This document shows positions 9,282-21,331 of a stretch of 64,000 nucleotides of DNA, in pieces (position 1 is the stretch's first letter; every line of letters starts with the position of its first letter). A program made the translations under genes and the position numbers. The notes under the pieces were generated by a model, which worked only from the letters and a program-made list of their open reading frames with translations, was not told where the DNA came from and searched no databases. Source of the stretch: Lepraria neglecta (lineage: Eukaryota > Ascomycota > Lecanoromycetes > Lecanorales > Stereocaulaceae). The stretch is taken from positions 682,001-746,000 of the forward strand of contig CM065652.1 in the NCBI GenBank assembly GCA_033220425.1, given 5' to 3'.

Positions 9282-10977
9282 ATGGAGGTCCTCTTTAGAG
9301 ACTTTCAAACTGCTTGCCAAGAGGGTTCAGGCCCTCTCCTAGCAGCCACCATCTCTCCAATCGCACCCCCAAACTACCTGAACCGCCTCGACGCAATATA
9401 CAAAGACTCCAATGCCGCTTCTATATCACGAGACGTCGCCTTCGGTCTCACTAAAAGCGCCCATGCCGTAATTCAATACCCAAACCCACAAATTGACACA
9501 TGGACTGAGATCTACTCGGCATATTGGTACGCTATCGGCTGCATAATCGCTGCAGCGCAGTCGACATCGAAGCCGGACTGGCTGCGCGTGTACATGGCAT
9601 GGAAAGACCTTGCGAATACTATCATCAAGCATTACAGTAGCGGCGTGTTGGAAGCGTGGACTCTGCCTGTACTATATATGGCTGGCAAACACCTGCGCAT
9701 CTTTGCTATCAAGGCAGACGAGGCTGCAGCGGCAAGTGGTGGAGATGACACTTTCAATACTGGAGATATTCAGGAAGATATTGCAGGAGACTTTGACAAG
9801 AATCAGACGCTGGAAGATGCGGCTAGAGTGATCAATCGCATGTTTACTCTTTGCATTAGTGATAGGTATGTAGCAGTAGAATCCAAGCAATTGCACCAGA
9901 CCCACCTTCCAGGTTCAAATGCTGAGACCCTCCCTTGCAGGGCACCACTTGAGGAGTCAAGAAAATGGGGACTTTACTACACAGCCAATCTCCAATTCAA
10001 GACGTATTTCAAATTGAACTCGCCCAGCCTCTGCAAAAACGTCATTCGCGCTCTTGGAGCTGGGAGAACGGATATGCCAGACCTAGATGCTTTCCCCAGG
10101 TCCCATATTGTTACTTGGAAATACTATGTTGGAGTCCTCCGCTTCCTCGAGGAAGACTACGCTGGAGTACGTATACAATCCACCATAATTACCATCAATG
10201 TATGAGACTAAGGTTATTTGCATGTATACAGGCCGAAGAGAGTCTCACTTCCGCCTGGCACATGTGCCACAGATCCGCAACCCGCAACATCAAGCTCATC
10301 CTAACCTACCTCATCCCGACATGCCTCCTGACTCGCCAGCTTCTCCCCTCTCCGCGCCTCCTGGCTCTATACCCACACCTAGCCGAGCTCTTCACACCTC
10401 TTGTCGACGCTATCCGCAGCGGTGCTCTCTCAACCTTCGATGCCGCCCTTGCAGACGGAGAAGCTGAATTCGTCAAACGGCGCATCTATTTGACCCTGGA
10501 ACGCGGTCGAGACATGTGTCTGAGGAATCTACTCAGGAAGGTGTACCTGGCTGCCGAGATGGACGAGGAGGGGAAGAGAAGGACCAGGATTCGAGTCGAT
10601 GAGTTTGGCGCTGCGATTCGATTGGGTGAACGAGGAGTGGAGGGCGAAAATCTGGAGAATGATGAGGTGGAGTGTATGGTTGCGAATATGATATACAAGG
10701 TTCGTTCTCCAAAGTTCACTTGTCCCAACACTTGGTCTATTCCACCGCTTGCCTTTCTAAGGTTCGATGCTTGGTCATGCTGCTTCTCTGGCATGGAAGA
10801 CTACCACGAGCATTAATCCTTGGCTCCCACGACCAAACTCGTCTCCCACACCTCCCATGAGCCAAAACCAGGCATGCTGACCCATCTTTCCAGAACCTAA
10901 TTAAAGGCTACATTTCCCGCGCCCACGGCATGGTCGTCCTCTCGAAGAACGGCGCTTTCCCAGGCACGGGCATCTAA
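9282..10977 (+). CDS. PCI-domain protein, Csn12/Thp1 (PCID2) family
   Basis: Four exons (9282-9865, 9941-10166, 10232-10699, 10894-10977), 453 residues. Members act as PCI scaffolds in the TREX-2 mRNA-export complex (Thp1/PCID2) or beside the COP9 signalosome (Csn12). Landmarks: an N-terminal helical repeat region, then KWGLYYTANLQFKTYFKLNS, HIVTWKYYVGVLRFLEEDYA, then the typical AWHMCHRSATRNIKLILTYL and LIPTCLLTRQLLPSP. The winged-helix end carries VECMVANMIYKNLIKGYI and SRAHGMVVLSKNGAFPG. This last block is the family signature and needs the 194-nt third intron to be removed. Csn12 is the more usual automatic name in fungi; sequence alone does not separate the two roles. It is divergent from rpl20. 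Confidence 0.9.
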
Positions 10978-11904
10978 GCACCCTCACACCACCACAAAAC
11001 CCTACCAAGCCAGCAACGAGCCGACTCGCTCCCTTTATTGGACAAGCTGTCGACTCAGACCGCCACACGTGTGGTGTGTGTAGCAAATATCCCAGGGCAT
11101 CCAGGCACCACCTCATTGCTGCCTGCCGAGGAGACCTACCAACTTTATTCATCAACCGGTCGCGGCTGTCATCACCTAACCCTAGTTCGGCCGCGAGATG
11201 CATTGCCGGTAAACGTGAGTCAAACCCATGTCCTCGAGCTAGACTAGCAACACTTGTTGGTGCGGCAGACTTACGCCTATCTTCAGACCCGGCGCACTCA
11301 TGTGCGGCGCTCAGTCTGGCTTTCCCACGCTGAGGTCTGTGCAGACGCCAAGCGATTGCTGTGACTCACGATCTGCTGGCCGTGCAGCAAGGATGGTATG
11401 CAGAGCACAGGAGCTTCGAATTTAGCGTGGCTAGGTGGGTCTACGTTGGCAGCCATCATCGGCTTTAGTGGCTTCCTGGGACATATTGGGTCTCAAGAAG
11501 GCCGCATAGGGGTCGGGACTAGAAATAGCTCCAAATGAAATCTCATTGAGCTGATAGCTAATAAGCTAATTTTGGGTAAAAGCTCTCGAAGGAGCAAGCT
11601 GTTGCAAGCATAGAAGCAAAATGTTGCAAAAGCACAGTTCTGGTTCCCGTGATCCTTCCAACGCCTGAGCTTGTATCGAGAAGCTTTGCCAGCCTGGTCC
11701 TTCGGCTGCATCGAGCATAGCACTGTTATATACAGAAATGCCTCCAACGCCGTTCGCCTTGCATTCTTTCCAGAGTAGATAAATGTACAAGGGTAATTCG
11801 CTTGCTAGAGTACAGAATGTAAAGACCGAAAAAGAATTAGATGATTCGAGAGATGAGATCGTAGGTCAGGCTGACGGTGTGCTTGCTGAAGTAGGCGAGG
11901 CAAG
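10978..11904. other. Intergenic between convergent genes
   Basis: Several short frames on both strands (e.g. 11076-11333 plus, 10901-11203 minus) have biased but unrecognisable composition. No RNA gene or repeat is identified. Confidence 0.45.
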
Positions 11905-12676
11905 CTAGCGAGGTGTGCGAGGTGTGCGTGGAGACTTAGTGGCAGAAGTGATATCGTCCTAAAAAGCAGGCAAATTCCACGTCAGCTAAGTTGCCTTGAT
12001 GGACGCTCTGTCATGCAGGCGAAGAGTCATCCGGGGAAGCACGTACCATGTGATTGCAAATCGCAACGAACAAGTCAAAGAACAGCAGGCCACCGGCTTC
12101 CATCTCCATCTGCATAGTGCCGCTTCGCTTGAAGATATTTCTACTCCTGATGATCAGAGCGAGGTAGTGTGCTCGTAGCTTTGAGTCATTTTCCGGCGTA
12201 TTGGCATACGCATACCGAGCACTTGCGAGGATGGTGGTGACTTGTATGCCGGATTGTAGACCCTGTTTGCGTAGAGCTAGCCGCTTGAGCTCATCCAACC
12301 CGTAGCGTTCTGCCGTGCAGTAGAGCAGTGTATCCTTCAGCAGAGTCTGTCTAAAGCCTTGGTGGTAGACTGTTGACTCGACTGTATTGTTGTTGGTTGT
12401 ATCTGTGTCCTCCAGCTCCCATGTATTTCGACGCTTGTTGTGTAGGAGGCGTGGGTAGTAGTCACCCTTGTAGAGGTATTCGAGGACGGAGGAGAAGACC
12501 TCGGGGATCTCTTCTGGTAGGCTGACTCGTTTGGAGGAGGACTCGAGAAATTGCCCGCGGCAGATTGCTGCGAAGAAGGGGGAGGTGGAGAGGATGTCTT
12601 CGTGGGCGGCGAAGAGGCGTTGCTCGGGGCCGACGCAGAGGGTGATGATGGGAGAGGTCATGTTGCTGGATGGCAT
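11905..12676 (-). CDS. BTB/POZ domain protein
   Basis: Preferred model: two exons, complement(12047..12676, 11905..11958), 227 residues. The BTB fold occupies about residues 8-75: ITLCVGPEQRLFAAHEDILS, SPFFAAICRGQFLES, then VSLPEEIPEVFSSVLEYLYKGDY. A helical region follows (LLYCTAERYGLDELKRLA). Fungal proteins of this form are probably substrate adaptors or scaffolds; no partner domain is visible. The proposed intron (11959-12046, GTACGT...GCTGAC...TTTTTAG) follows CNHM and yields a tail SATKSPRTPRTPR. Without splicing the frame would end at 12011 after CNHM plus 11 residues. The splice signals are good, so I prefer the spliced form. The Asn-rich loop TTNNNTV is unremarkable. Confidence 0.82.
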
Positions 12677-14236
12677 AGTGTGTTAGAGGGTGGTTGAGAT
12701 GAGATGATCGGGTGCTGGATGCTCACCTTCCCATGGGTGGACTCTCTGCCTTCTTAGTGAACGACTTTTCCATCTTCTTTGAAGCAGCGGCATGGTCTCG
12801 AAAGGACCTCTTGCCAGTCTTACTTGTAGAGACAGACTTGCTTGCCCGATGTTTGGAGAAGCTGTCATTGTGATGATTCCTGCGAGCAAACATGGTGAGC
12901 TGTTCGGCAGGACAAGATTTCGACTTCAGAGCGATGAGTTGCTCGGTCGTTGATGCCGGATCTCAATGCTGGAACATTGAGAAAGTATGAAGACAATTGG
13001 CATTGCTTCACATTACATAAGGCAGCATCCAGGCATCCAGAGCGTCGTAGCATCTTTCGAAGAAGGGGGCCATGCGCAGGCTTTATGAGTTTTGCGCGTG
13101 TAGGCAACGGGATACAGCAACTTTTCATTGGACGCGTCCACGCGAGCCACTTTACGCGGAATCGGAACGCTATCATGTGACCACTTTAAATGATTGGAAG
13201 TAATACCAATCTGGCCCCGCTTAAACCTCTTCTGCAGGAGTTGCAGGGTGCTCGTATCTTGGATGCAAGGGTGTTTCACTGAGTAAGCAAGCCATAGCTG
13301 CGGGGAAGTGCATCCGGCAAATTGTGATAGCTCGAGACCCTATGCCTAGCTCGAGCATGGACCGCTGCCCCGGTAGCGACGGCGAGGATCGTTGCCTCAG
13401 GCTTTCTTTCATGACTGTCCTTTCCGTGCATCATATCAGATGTATTTGTGAGCGAAAGAGCTTCGGTGTCACAAAGCTGGGGTCAGGAGCGGCTTCAAAA
13501 CGGTAGAAAAGCCTCTTCATGGTGAGGTAAATTCATCAACGTCGCCCCAGGAGTATCAAACCCTTGCAGAAGGATCGGCTAGTCAATGTCAATTTGCCAG
13601 CGCTACTGCTTTAGTCAGGTACCAAGTGCCGGGTTTCAAGGATTGCTCGCCACCGTGATGTTCGTGGCAAAGTGCCACACAATTAGCATGCTCTGCAGGG
13701 AGAAGAAGTCGAAGGGATACAAGCAAATTATTGACGAGTCTATGAAAGATTAGAGCCAACAGAACGTTATACTCAAAGGGAAAGAACCCGACGTGTTGAC
13801 GGGTTGAAGGTGATCAAACAAGGCAGTACATCACATTCTTGGGAAAGCAAGCTGTCACTTGGTCAATTCCACCGAGTGGCGAGCCGAGAACATGCCAGGC
13901 AAGAAGCTAACTAGTCGTTGTTTCTATTAGGATTAAAGCCCACGTTACGCCCGAGTACCATGACCAGGAGTACAGAACATCACTTACGAGAAAAGAAGCT
14001 GTGCATCGGTCATTTGTATTGAGTATCTCTCTATGTATCGTACAATCGTCAGGCCACTCGAGCCAGCATCACGTCATTCTCCGCTCCACGGTCCATAATA
14101 TCTCACAAATTCCAGCTCTTGGTCTTAGTGAATCATCATCATCTCAACTCCTCGCTTTCGTCATAATGGTACATGCATGCTCATAATAAAATCAAATCGC
14201 CATCATCACCGCTGAAAACCCGTCATTCGACCACCC
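12677..14236. other. Gene-poor stretch of 1.5 kb
   Basis: Upstream region of the BTB gene and 3' flank of the SRA gene. Frames at 12683-12889, 12865-13176, 12950-13180 and 13221-13412 overlap on opposite strands and show no family features. Nothing else can be supported. Confidence 0.45.
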
Positions 14237-15884
14237 TCACTTCCCGAACAACTCCTTGATCTTCGCGAATTGGCTGAGTTCCTCCTCATTGGGGCGGGCG
14301 CCGACACCTTGGTACCGGATTGGGGTTTGGCCACGGACGCGTGTCATCTTGAACCGGTGCATTGCCGTGTCTTCGTCCAGGATCTCGAAGGAGTCGATGA
14401 CATACAGGCCATCGTACCTCAGGCCCTTGGCTGGGCGGTAGGGATTGTCGGTGCGAAGTGAGGATGACCTGAGCACTCGGATCTGCTTTCCGTCCTTGAA
14501 AGACTTGAGCATGTGGTTGGTGTTGGTGGTCGGGGAGCCCTTGGTGCCGGATGTGCCGCAGTATTCGAGAGTATCGCCTTTGTCGATGTTTGAATAGCCG
14601 CCGCCGCTCACCACGATCGAGAAAGCTCCTTGGCCAGTCTTGCCATGGATCCCTGCCTCCATCTCGCCATGGGCACCGTCACGCATCGCACAGAGTTGCA
14701 TGGGCCACCATTGGCCAATCTCAATTTCGCCGGAGCCGAAATATGAGCAGTCCATCTTGAATGCGTAGGTCGGGTCAATCTTGTGATGTCGAGTGCTCTT
14801 GTCGTCCTGCTTCTTTGATGTTATGGAAGTGATGCCTCGGAGCAGGTGAGGATCGTAGTTGCCATTTGACCACCGGAAATACAAGGCCCTGCAGTCTAGG
14901 CGGATGTCTTCAGGATAACGAACCCCAGTCATAGCTTTCCTAAAGCACACTGCTGCCAATCCTGCATCGTGCTCAAGAATGTTGGACTGCTGTACGAGGG
15001 CGTCGGCATCAGCGTCGGACAGAAAGCCATGAAACTCCATGATGTGGAGCCTCGTGCGTAACTTTTCGAAGACTTCTGGCACGTCTTGTTTAGCGCACTG
15101 GACTTCAGCCTCGTTAACGAGTGTATGGAAGTGTTTCAACGCTTGGAGATTTCCACGGTCGAGGGTGACGCGGTTGTTGAGCGTTTGAGTGGACTTTGTG
15201 GTTCCAGCCTTCTTGGCTGCCTTCTTCGGTGGTGCAAAGGGACGCTTGGACGCTGAAGAGTCGGCAATTTGGGTCTCGCTCTTACGCTTACCGGCCGATT
15301 TGAGGGAAAGTGCAGAAAACGGCTTAGGCGCACTTGAGGCGTTGGAGAGTTTACCTTCGGTGGCTGGCTGTTCGGTGGCATTTGAGCCGGCGTGGGTGTT
15401 GGAAGTAGGCGAGAAATCCATCGTAGCTTCAGTGGCGGTAACTCCTCCGGTGGTTGGCTTGTCGAGAGGATTGTTGCGGGTAGGCGAGGTTGAGGTAGTG
15501 GACGAAGCTCCAAAGTCTTGAGCTTCCTCGGCGTCGGTGTCAACGAAGAGGGATGGCGGACTCGGGCGCTTGCGTTTCCTCGCCTGAAGAGCCGCAGAGC
15601 TCTCCTCTCTCTCTTCCTCATCTTTCTTTGCAGCAGCCAGGAATTTCTCCTGCTCCTTTTGGGCGTCTTCAGCGTCTTGTGCCTCTTGGGCGTCGATCTC
15701 CCTCCTTCTCTGGGCTTTTGAAAAAAGAACAGAAATTAGACAAGGTACAAGCAGAGAAATAAAGTCGAAGCTACTTACCGAAGACTGCCATCACCTTGGT
15801 AAACTCTGCCTCCTTGGTCTTCCTCTCGAGCTCGTCTGGGAAGTTGGGAAGAACAAACTCGCCTTCGTTGTTGGACTGCGCCAT
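14237..15884 (-). CDS. SRA-YDG domain protein (methylated-DNA reader type)
   Basis: Two exons, complement(15779..15884, 14237..15714), 527 residues; the 64-nt intron has GTAAGT and a pyrimidine-rich AAAAG acceptor. The first ~200 residues are acidic, then Ser/Thr/Lys-rich and probably disordered, with nuclear-localisation-like clusters (RKRKRP, PPKKAAKKA). A helical middle (RGNLQALKHFHTLVNEAEVQ) precedes the SRA domain at about 360-510. That domain shows GQWWPMQLCAMRDGAHGEM, AFSIVVSGGGYSNIDKGDTL, EYCGTSGT, NTNHMLKSF and the YDG motif GLRYDGLYVI. SRA domains bind hemimethylated or modified CpG by base flipping (UHRF1, plant SUVH). No RING, PHD or SET domain is present, so this is a stand-alone fungal form. 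The start at 15884 is the first ATG in frame with a compact exon. Function is inferred from the domain. Confidence 0.9.
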
Positions 15885-17338
15885 GGCGATGTCTATGATG
15901 GCTGTTGTCAAATTTTGGAGGTCTGTCTTGCGACTTTGTTAGTGTTAGCTTTTTGGGACTTCAAAGTAAACACTAAGATGGTACAAGGCAAGGCTGAAAA
16001 CTTACGGCGAGGAGGGTATTGCACGGTTTGGTGACGGACAAAGGGCTCTTTGGTATGTCAGTAGTGGATCCAAGGAGTTTCAAGAAATTTCTCCGCGAGA
16101 AAGTGTTGGGGTATGTAATGGAGTTGTGTGGAAGACGCAGGTGGTGGGTTTGAACTCGAGGAAAGTGAGAGATCGTGGAAAACATACTAAACACGGACCG
16201 TCCCGAAACCGCTACCCTCTTTAAGTAAAGCGCTATATATATACGAACTGCGCGTAGCTACAGCCATGCTGCAAAACAGCGGCTTCGACATGTATATATT
16301 CAAGATGCTGGAAGATGGAGTTAACAGAATTTGAGCTGCTTATGAATGTCGCGAGGCCATGCTAGACGGGCGCTAGCCGGGAGCTAGCGAGGCACCCCGT
16401 GAAGACATTGGCTTGTTTTCGGCCACTCTGTGTTGGGAGAATACCTAGTGTCTACGCTTGCATGGCCATTGTGCCTTCATTTTCCTATGCCCAACACGAC
16501 TTAAGCCAAGTCTATGTTCTAGGAGTCTTTAATACGTCATTCAGCGGGGGTTTACACTGCATTGGCAGCTTCCACGGGGTTCGAAGTTCGAACGACTACC
16601 CTTTGCTAAAGGAAGCGCACCCTTGGACTGCGTAGCGCCGGAGTCTAGGTCTTGGATAGACGCACAGATTCAAGGGAGAAGTTTCTCAAACGACATCGCT
16701 GCAAAGTCCAGGCATCGAAGGAACGCAGAGATCTAGGGGAGACATCGCCAAGACTAAACCGTTCCAAGCTCAGAACCTTGGAGGGAAGCATAGTCGCATC
16801 GGAGGTAAATCCCCCAAACTATGCCAGTTCGGTGTCCGCAAGTCAAAGAAATGCACAGCCCCAGGGGAGCCACACCCTCAAATCTTGCCATTCGGAGATT
16901 CAACCCTGGGAGAAACGCAAAGCCATAGGGGCGACTCACCCAATCATCTTGCAACCGCGACATCGCCCTAATTGTACGCCAATACAAAAGCTATCGTTTA
17001 TTATCTTGGATCTAAGCAGCCAAGGTGTAATCAAAAAGATGCCAAGGGATTCCCTAGATGCATGCTCAAGATTTGTAAACATTTCCCAACATAGGCTCCT
17101 CGGCTCCGGGCAGTGAATGAACAGGTTTTGACTCGCCGGAGAAGATCCGGGGCTTTCCTGGCAGGGACTTTGGACACCAAAATCGTTGAAAATGCATGCT
17201 GCTACCAACCTAAAACGTCGCATTCTCTCAAAAAAGAGCCTTGTATTTATGTCAAGACATCTGCCGCACAAATCAGGCTATATGGTTGGCAGCTTCCTTG
17301 CACCCTCTAGCAGCCGAATGCCACACCCTCTTAAAATC
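15885..17338. other. Divergent intergenic stretch
   Basis: Upstream of both the SRA gene and the Bem46-type hydrolase. Frames such as 16652-17116 are Ser/Arg-rich and resemble no family. No repeat or RNA gene is seen. Confidence 0.45.
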
Positions 17339-18437
17339 ATGCCTGTACTCGTTCCACGGCATATTCAGGTCCGCAGGCTCTACCTCCCAACACTCATCTA
17401 CCCTCCACTCGTCTTCGCCGGCCTCTTAATCACCCTCTGGGCCTACAAATGCCTCATGATGATCGTCTTCCAGAACCAAATCATCTACATGCCATCTATA
17501 CCCCCTTTCTCTCGAAGCGAGAAGATCGCAGACTACGAGGCCCTATGCAAACCTGTGAGATGGAGGGAGGAGAGAATCAAAAGTGCTGATGGGATGGAAG
17601 TCGCGCTGGCTGTTGGGAGCGTGCCACTTGAAGCAGATGTCACGGGGAAGGGGGAGGGGAGGAAGAATATTGTGGTATTGTATTTTCAAGGGTATGGTAC
17701 AATTCTTCCGTACGAATTGTACGTATAGCACTGCTCACGCATTATACAGTAATGGATCGTCCCTCCCACCTCGCCTGCCAGGGCTCTCTCAAGTTCTCAA
17801 GAGCCTTCATGCCAATTCGCTGGTGGAGAATAGCCCCAAGTACACAATCGCAGCTCTATCGTACCGCGGCTTCTGGACCTCGCACGGCCGCCCTTCTGAG
17901 CGCGGCATCAATCTCGATGCAGCAGCAGCTCTTGCATGGGCTTCTAAGGAATTTCCGCCAGACTCGATCCTAGTAGTCTGGGGCCAGAGCTTGGGCGCTG
18001 GAGTTGCTGTCTGTGCACTCGATGCAAATCTTGAGCAAGAAAGTACCAAAAATAAGGCCAAGACACTTGAGATCAAGGGCCTACTACTTGAAACGCCCTT
18101 TACATCGGTCCGCGCGATGCTGGTAGCTCTTTACCCACAGAAGTGGTTGCCATACCGCTATCTCAGTCCATTTCTGTGGAATCATTGGGACAGTATACAG
18201 ACTCTGAGCCGGATTTCTGCGTCTCATGCTGAACCTAAGGTGCTTGTTCTGCCAGCGGGTGATGACGAGTTGGTACCACAGGCGCATGCGATGGAACTGG
18301 AAGCGGTGTGCAAAGACGGCAAAATGGACGTCAAGCGCACCGTGGTGAAAGGGGCTCTGCACCACGAGGTCGTAGCGAAGCCGCAAGGAAGAGCGGCTGT
18401 GGTAGAATTTTTGAAACAGATTGAGGAGCAGGCTTGA
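17339..18437 (+). CDS. Bem46/ABHD13-type alpha/beta hydrolase
   Basis: Two exons (17339-17691, 17750-18437), 346 residues from the ATG at 17339; an in-frame ATG at 17318 would add 7 residues. A membrane segment near the N-terminus (PPLVFAGLLITLWAYKCLMM) suggests ER or other membrane anchoring, as in Bem46 proteins. The core follows with the oxyanion region YFQGNGSSLPPRLPGL, YRGFWTSHGRPSERGINLD, the nucleophile elbow VVWGQSLGAGVA (Ser at about 198), LLLETPFTSVRAML, the acid loop PAGDDELVP and the catalytic-His region GALHHEVV. The triad therefore appears complete. The 58-nt intron (GTATGG...TATACAG) splits the QGN oxyanion turn. The substrate is unknown; fungal Bem46 affects polarity. It ends 40 bp from the convergent lysyl-tRNA synthetase. 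Confidence 0.87.
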
Positions 18438-18477
18438 CTTCGAACGTCGATGGCTCGCGCAGTGATGGTCCCACCGA

Positions 18478-20266
18478 TCAAGACTTTTTGCTGCTCTGCC
18501 GCAGCGCGACCACATTCCGAAGCGTTCCAAAGGAAAGTACATCTGCAATCCGGTTGGTCCCAGCGAACAGCATGCACAGCCTGTCGATACCGCAGCCCCA
18601 TCCACCCGTTGGCGGCAAGCCCCATTCTAAAGCTTGCAGATAGCTCTCATCAACGCCAGCGTCCGGATCACCTTCATGATGGAGAAGCTGCTCCTCGAAC
18701 TTCCTGCGCTGCTCCTCAGGAGAATTCTCTTCTTCGTATGTGTTGACGAATTCCTGCTTCTCAATGAAGAGCTCAGCTCGGGCTGCAACGCGCTGTTGAT
18801 TATCCGGATGTATGAAGGATTTAGAGAGCGGAGATAGGCATTCAGGATGGTTGATGATCCATGTCGGGGTAATACATTGAGGCTCCAGATACGTTGATGA
18901 CAGCTTGTCGAGTAGACGAGGGACAGTTGGTAGAGAGGGAAGCGTAATGCCTTTATCGTTGAACAGGGCGAGAAGTTCTGACTGGGCCACCAGCGATGTC
19001 AGGTCCGGTAGTTGCTGGCCAACAGCAGCCTCGACCGCTGGTATGAAGTCCAGGCGTCGATATGGCGGGCTAAAGTCTATCTCTTGGGGCGGTATATTTC
19101 TGCACTCATACTGGAGCGTAGTGGCAACGACCCTTGACAAGCGGAGGAACATGGTCTCAGTCTTGCTCATCAATCCCTCAAGATCCACATAAGTTCTATA
19201 GAACTCGCAGGTCGTAAATTCAGGATTGTGATTTAGATCGATGCCTTGATTCATTAGCGGCTTTAAGGACGCTCTGAACAAATCAATTTACCTTCATTGC
19301 GGAACGAAGGCCCAATCTCGAAGACCTTCTCGAAACCACCAAGTATTAGTCGTTTGAGCCATAACTCTGGCGCTATGCGTAGCGATATTCGGCGATCTTG
19401 GAACTCGGTCGCAGTTGTAGTGAACGGTCTTGCGACAGCACCGCCAGCTGTGTCTGCAAGTATAGGTGTTTGCACCTCAATATGCCCATCGTCCGATAAA
19501 TATTGGCGAAGAAATTGGATTACCTTTGCTCTAAGCCGTATGGTATCCGATAGCCAAGGGTTGAGTAATAGGTCTACATGACGATTGCGCATCCTTGTTT
19601 CTTGATCCTTAAGGTCTTCTGGTAGAAACTGTGAGCAGCGTGATAAGAGCTGAGGTAGCTCCGTAGCTTGAATTGAGAGCTCATTTCTTGAAGTCCTGTG
19701 TGGGAAACCTTTTACGCCTACATACATTAGCGACCTTCTTCCTCGGAAGGGGGGATTCGAGCCTACTGAGGACATTCCCTCGGTGAAGTGAGCCCAAAAA
19801 CCCCTTAAACCTTGAAGGGCTGGAATCTGTGTCGGCAAGTTTGCCATAATTGAAGATGCACTGTAGTTTGCGGTTGTCCTGGTATAAGTCGACGAATGCA
19901 AGTTTGGAGCCAGCTGCCCGGAACGACCATATTCTTCCTTATGAGTATAAGCAATATGCAGTGCCGATTACTTAGACTCGACTTACCACGAATGACCACC
20001 TCTTCCTCGCTGGTATGTTCTCTACGGATCTCTCTATATCGTTCGGAAAATTCTTTGCATTCGATTGCTGCCTTCTCGGGCTTGATTCGAGGGTATGGCT
20101 CTGACACATATCTCCTCTCTAGAGTTTCACTCCTAAACCGGATTCCGGGCTCATTCTGGGACTGTGCAGCGCTGTAGAATCGAAGGTAGGCAGAGGACAC
20201 TGCTTGGGGAAGTGGGCGAGCTTGAGGACGTAGGAAGGGACGTAGGCATTTGAGAGGGGTGCTCAT
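18478..20266 (-). CDS. msk1: Mitochondrial lysyl-tRNA synthetase
   Basis: Four exons, complement(19987..20266, 19767..19913, 19292..19717, 18478..19244), 539 residues. A class II synthetase that charges mitochondrial tRNA-Lys. The N-terminus is Arg-rich without acidic residues (PLKCLRPFLRPQARPLPQ), a matrix presequence. An OB-fold anticodon-binding part shows AGSKLAFVDLYQDNRKLQ and RGNVLSVKGFPHRTSRNELS. The catalytic core carries ETRMRNRHVDLL (motif 1 region), FEIGPSFRNEG (motif 2, about 275-285), HNPEFTTCEFYRTYVD and GWGCGIDRLCMLFAG (motif 3, about 499-513). Introns are 73, 49 and 47 nt. Splicing is required twice inside conserved blocks, and the joins restore LSVKGFPHR and RNEGIDLNHNPEF, strong support for the model. 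It is shorter than the cytosolic enzyme, in line with the mitochondrial type. Confidence 0.94.
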
Positions 20267-20638
20267 CCTATGAGCTGTTATCTAATGCATTCCAATACCT
20301 GTCGAGAATCAAGAAGTAGTAGGATGTTCGTATCAGATATTGTAGGACATTTTGACCATCCACTTGCAAGCAAGTGTCATTCGCAACGGTTCTTGTTATG
20401 CTATTTTCTTCCTGCAATGATATTTGTTTGGGAGGTATACAAAGCTGACTTACCCTATTTGGGTCTCTGCTGAGCTGCTTAAAGCTATGTATGTTCAGTG
20501 GCGAAGAGGTATTCAAGACAGATGCCAAGACCTTTTCTTTTTTGATAGGGCTGACTGCCGTCCTTCAAACTTCTTCAACGCATTGTCCGCTCCGGACTTT
20601 TGCAATTCCTTCCTGAAAACTCCTTTCAAGCCTCAAAA

Positions 20639-21015
20639 ATGTCGTTCCTCTTCGGCGGCGGCCGGCCGCAGCTCTCATCAGCAGAGAAAATTGCCGCAGC
20701 AGAAACAGAAGTCGAGATGATATCAGACATGTTCAACCGGTACTTTCTCACTCTCGCTGCTCTTTTCGTCCCCTTTTCCTCTCTTTGAACATTGCAGCTA
20801 ACAACCCACCCACACATAGCCTCTCTCAATCCTGTACAAAGAAATGCATACCCCCCGAGTACCGCGAACCGGACCTCAACAAGGGCGAGAGCGTGTGCTT
20901 GGATCGATGCGTGAGCAAGTTCTTCGAGGTCAATATGAAAGTCAGTGAGAAGATGCAGGGAGAGGCGGCGCAGAAGGGTGGTGCTGGTGGGGGGATGGGT
21001 GGGTTTGGGATGTGA
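20639..21015 (+). CDS. tim10: Mitochondrial import chaperone Tim10
   Basis: Two exons (20639-20739, 20820-21015), 98 residues. A small Tim protein of the intermembrane space; with Tim9 it forms the hexameric chaperone that carries hydrophobic precursors to the TIM22 complex. The twin CX3C motif is complete: Cys39/Cys43 and Cys60/Cys64, 16 residues apart. The N-terminal helix contains [19 protein letters not shown], the Tim10 signature. The Gly-rich tail ([15 protein letters not shown]) is common in fungal Tim10. The 80-nt intron splits the Arg codon of FNR. It is divergent from the mitochondrial lysyl-tRNA synthetase across 372 bp; the pairing of two mitochondrial genes may be chance. Confidence 0.95.
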
Positions 21016-21331
21016 GGATAGGGAGCATGGGAGCTACTGGACGGAATAGGGCCTGGAGAGGATATGAGACTGCCTACAACTCTGACATTCAGACACAGAG
21101 GGCGGGCGTGGGCAACAGGTTATCGGTTTGGCATCGAAATGACGGCTGCGGAGCCGGCGCTGCAAGGCATCTTTTGGTTAAAGCCCGGGGAACCTCAGCA
21201 TTCTGCTGGCTAGAAGCCTATAACATCACTGCTCTACGTGTATAGGGTTTCGCCCTAGATCTGGCTCAATGTATCACGTGGAGACGCCGAATATGCAATA
21301 CGCCTTGGGTATCATGCAATGATCGCTAAAA

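Noticed and set aside
11038-11333. Cys/His-containing plus frame (HTCGVC...) as a zinc finger
   Set aside because: Only one Cys pair and no repeated finger spacing; overlapping frames on both strands are equally long.
15136-15621. A 161-codon Arg/Pro-rich minus frame
   Set aside because: It overlaps the SRA gene's exon 2 in a different frame and has shadow-like composition.
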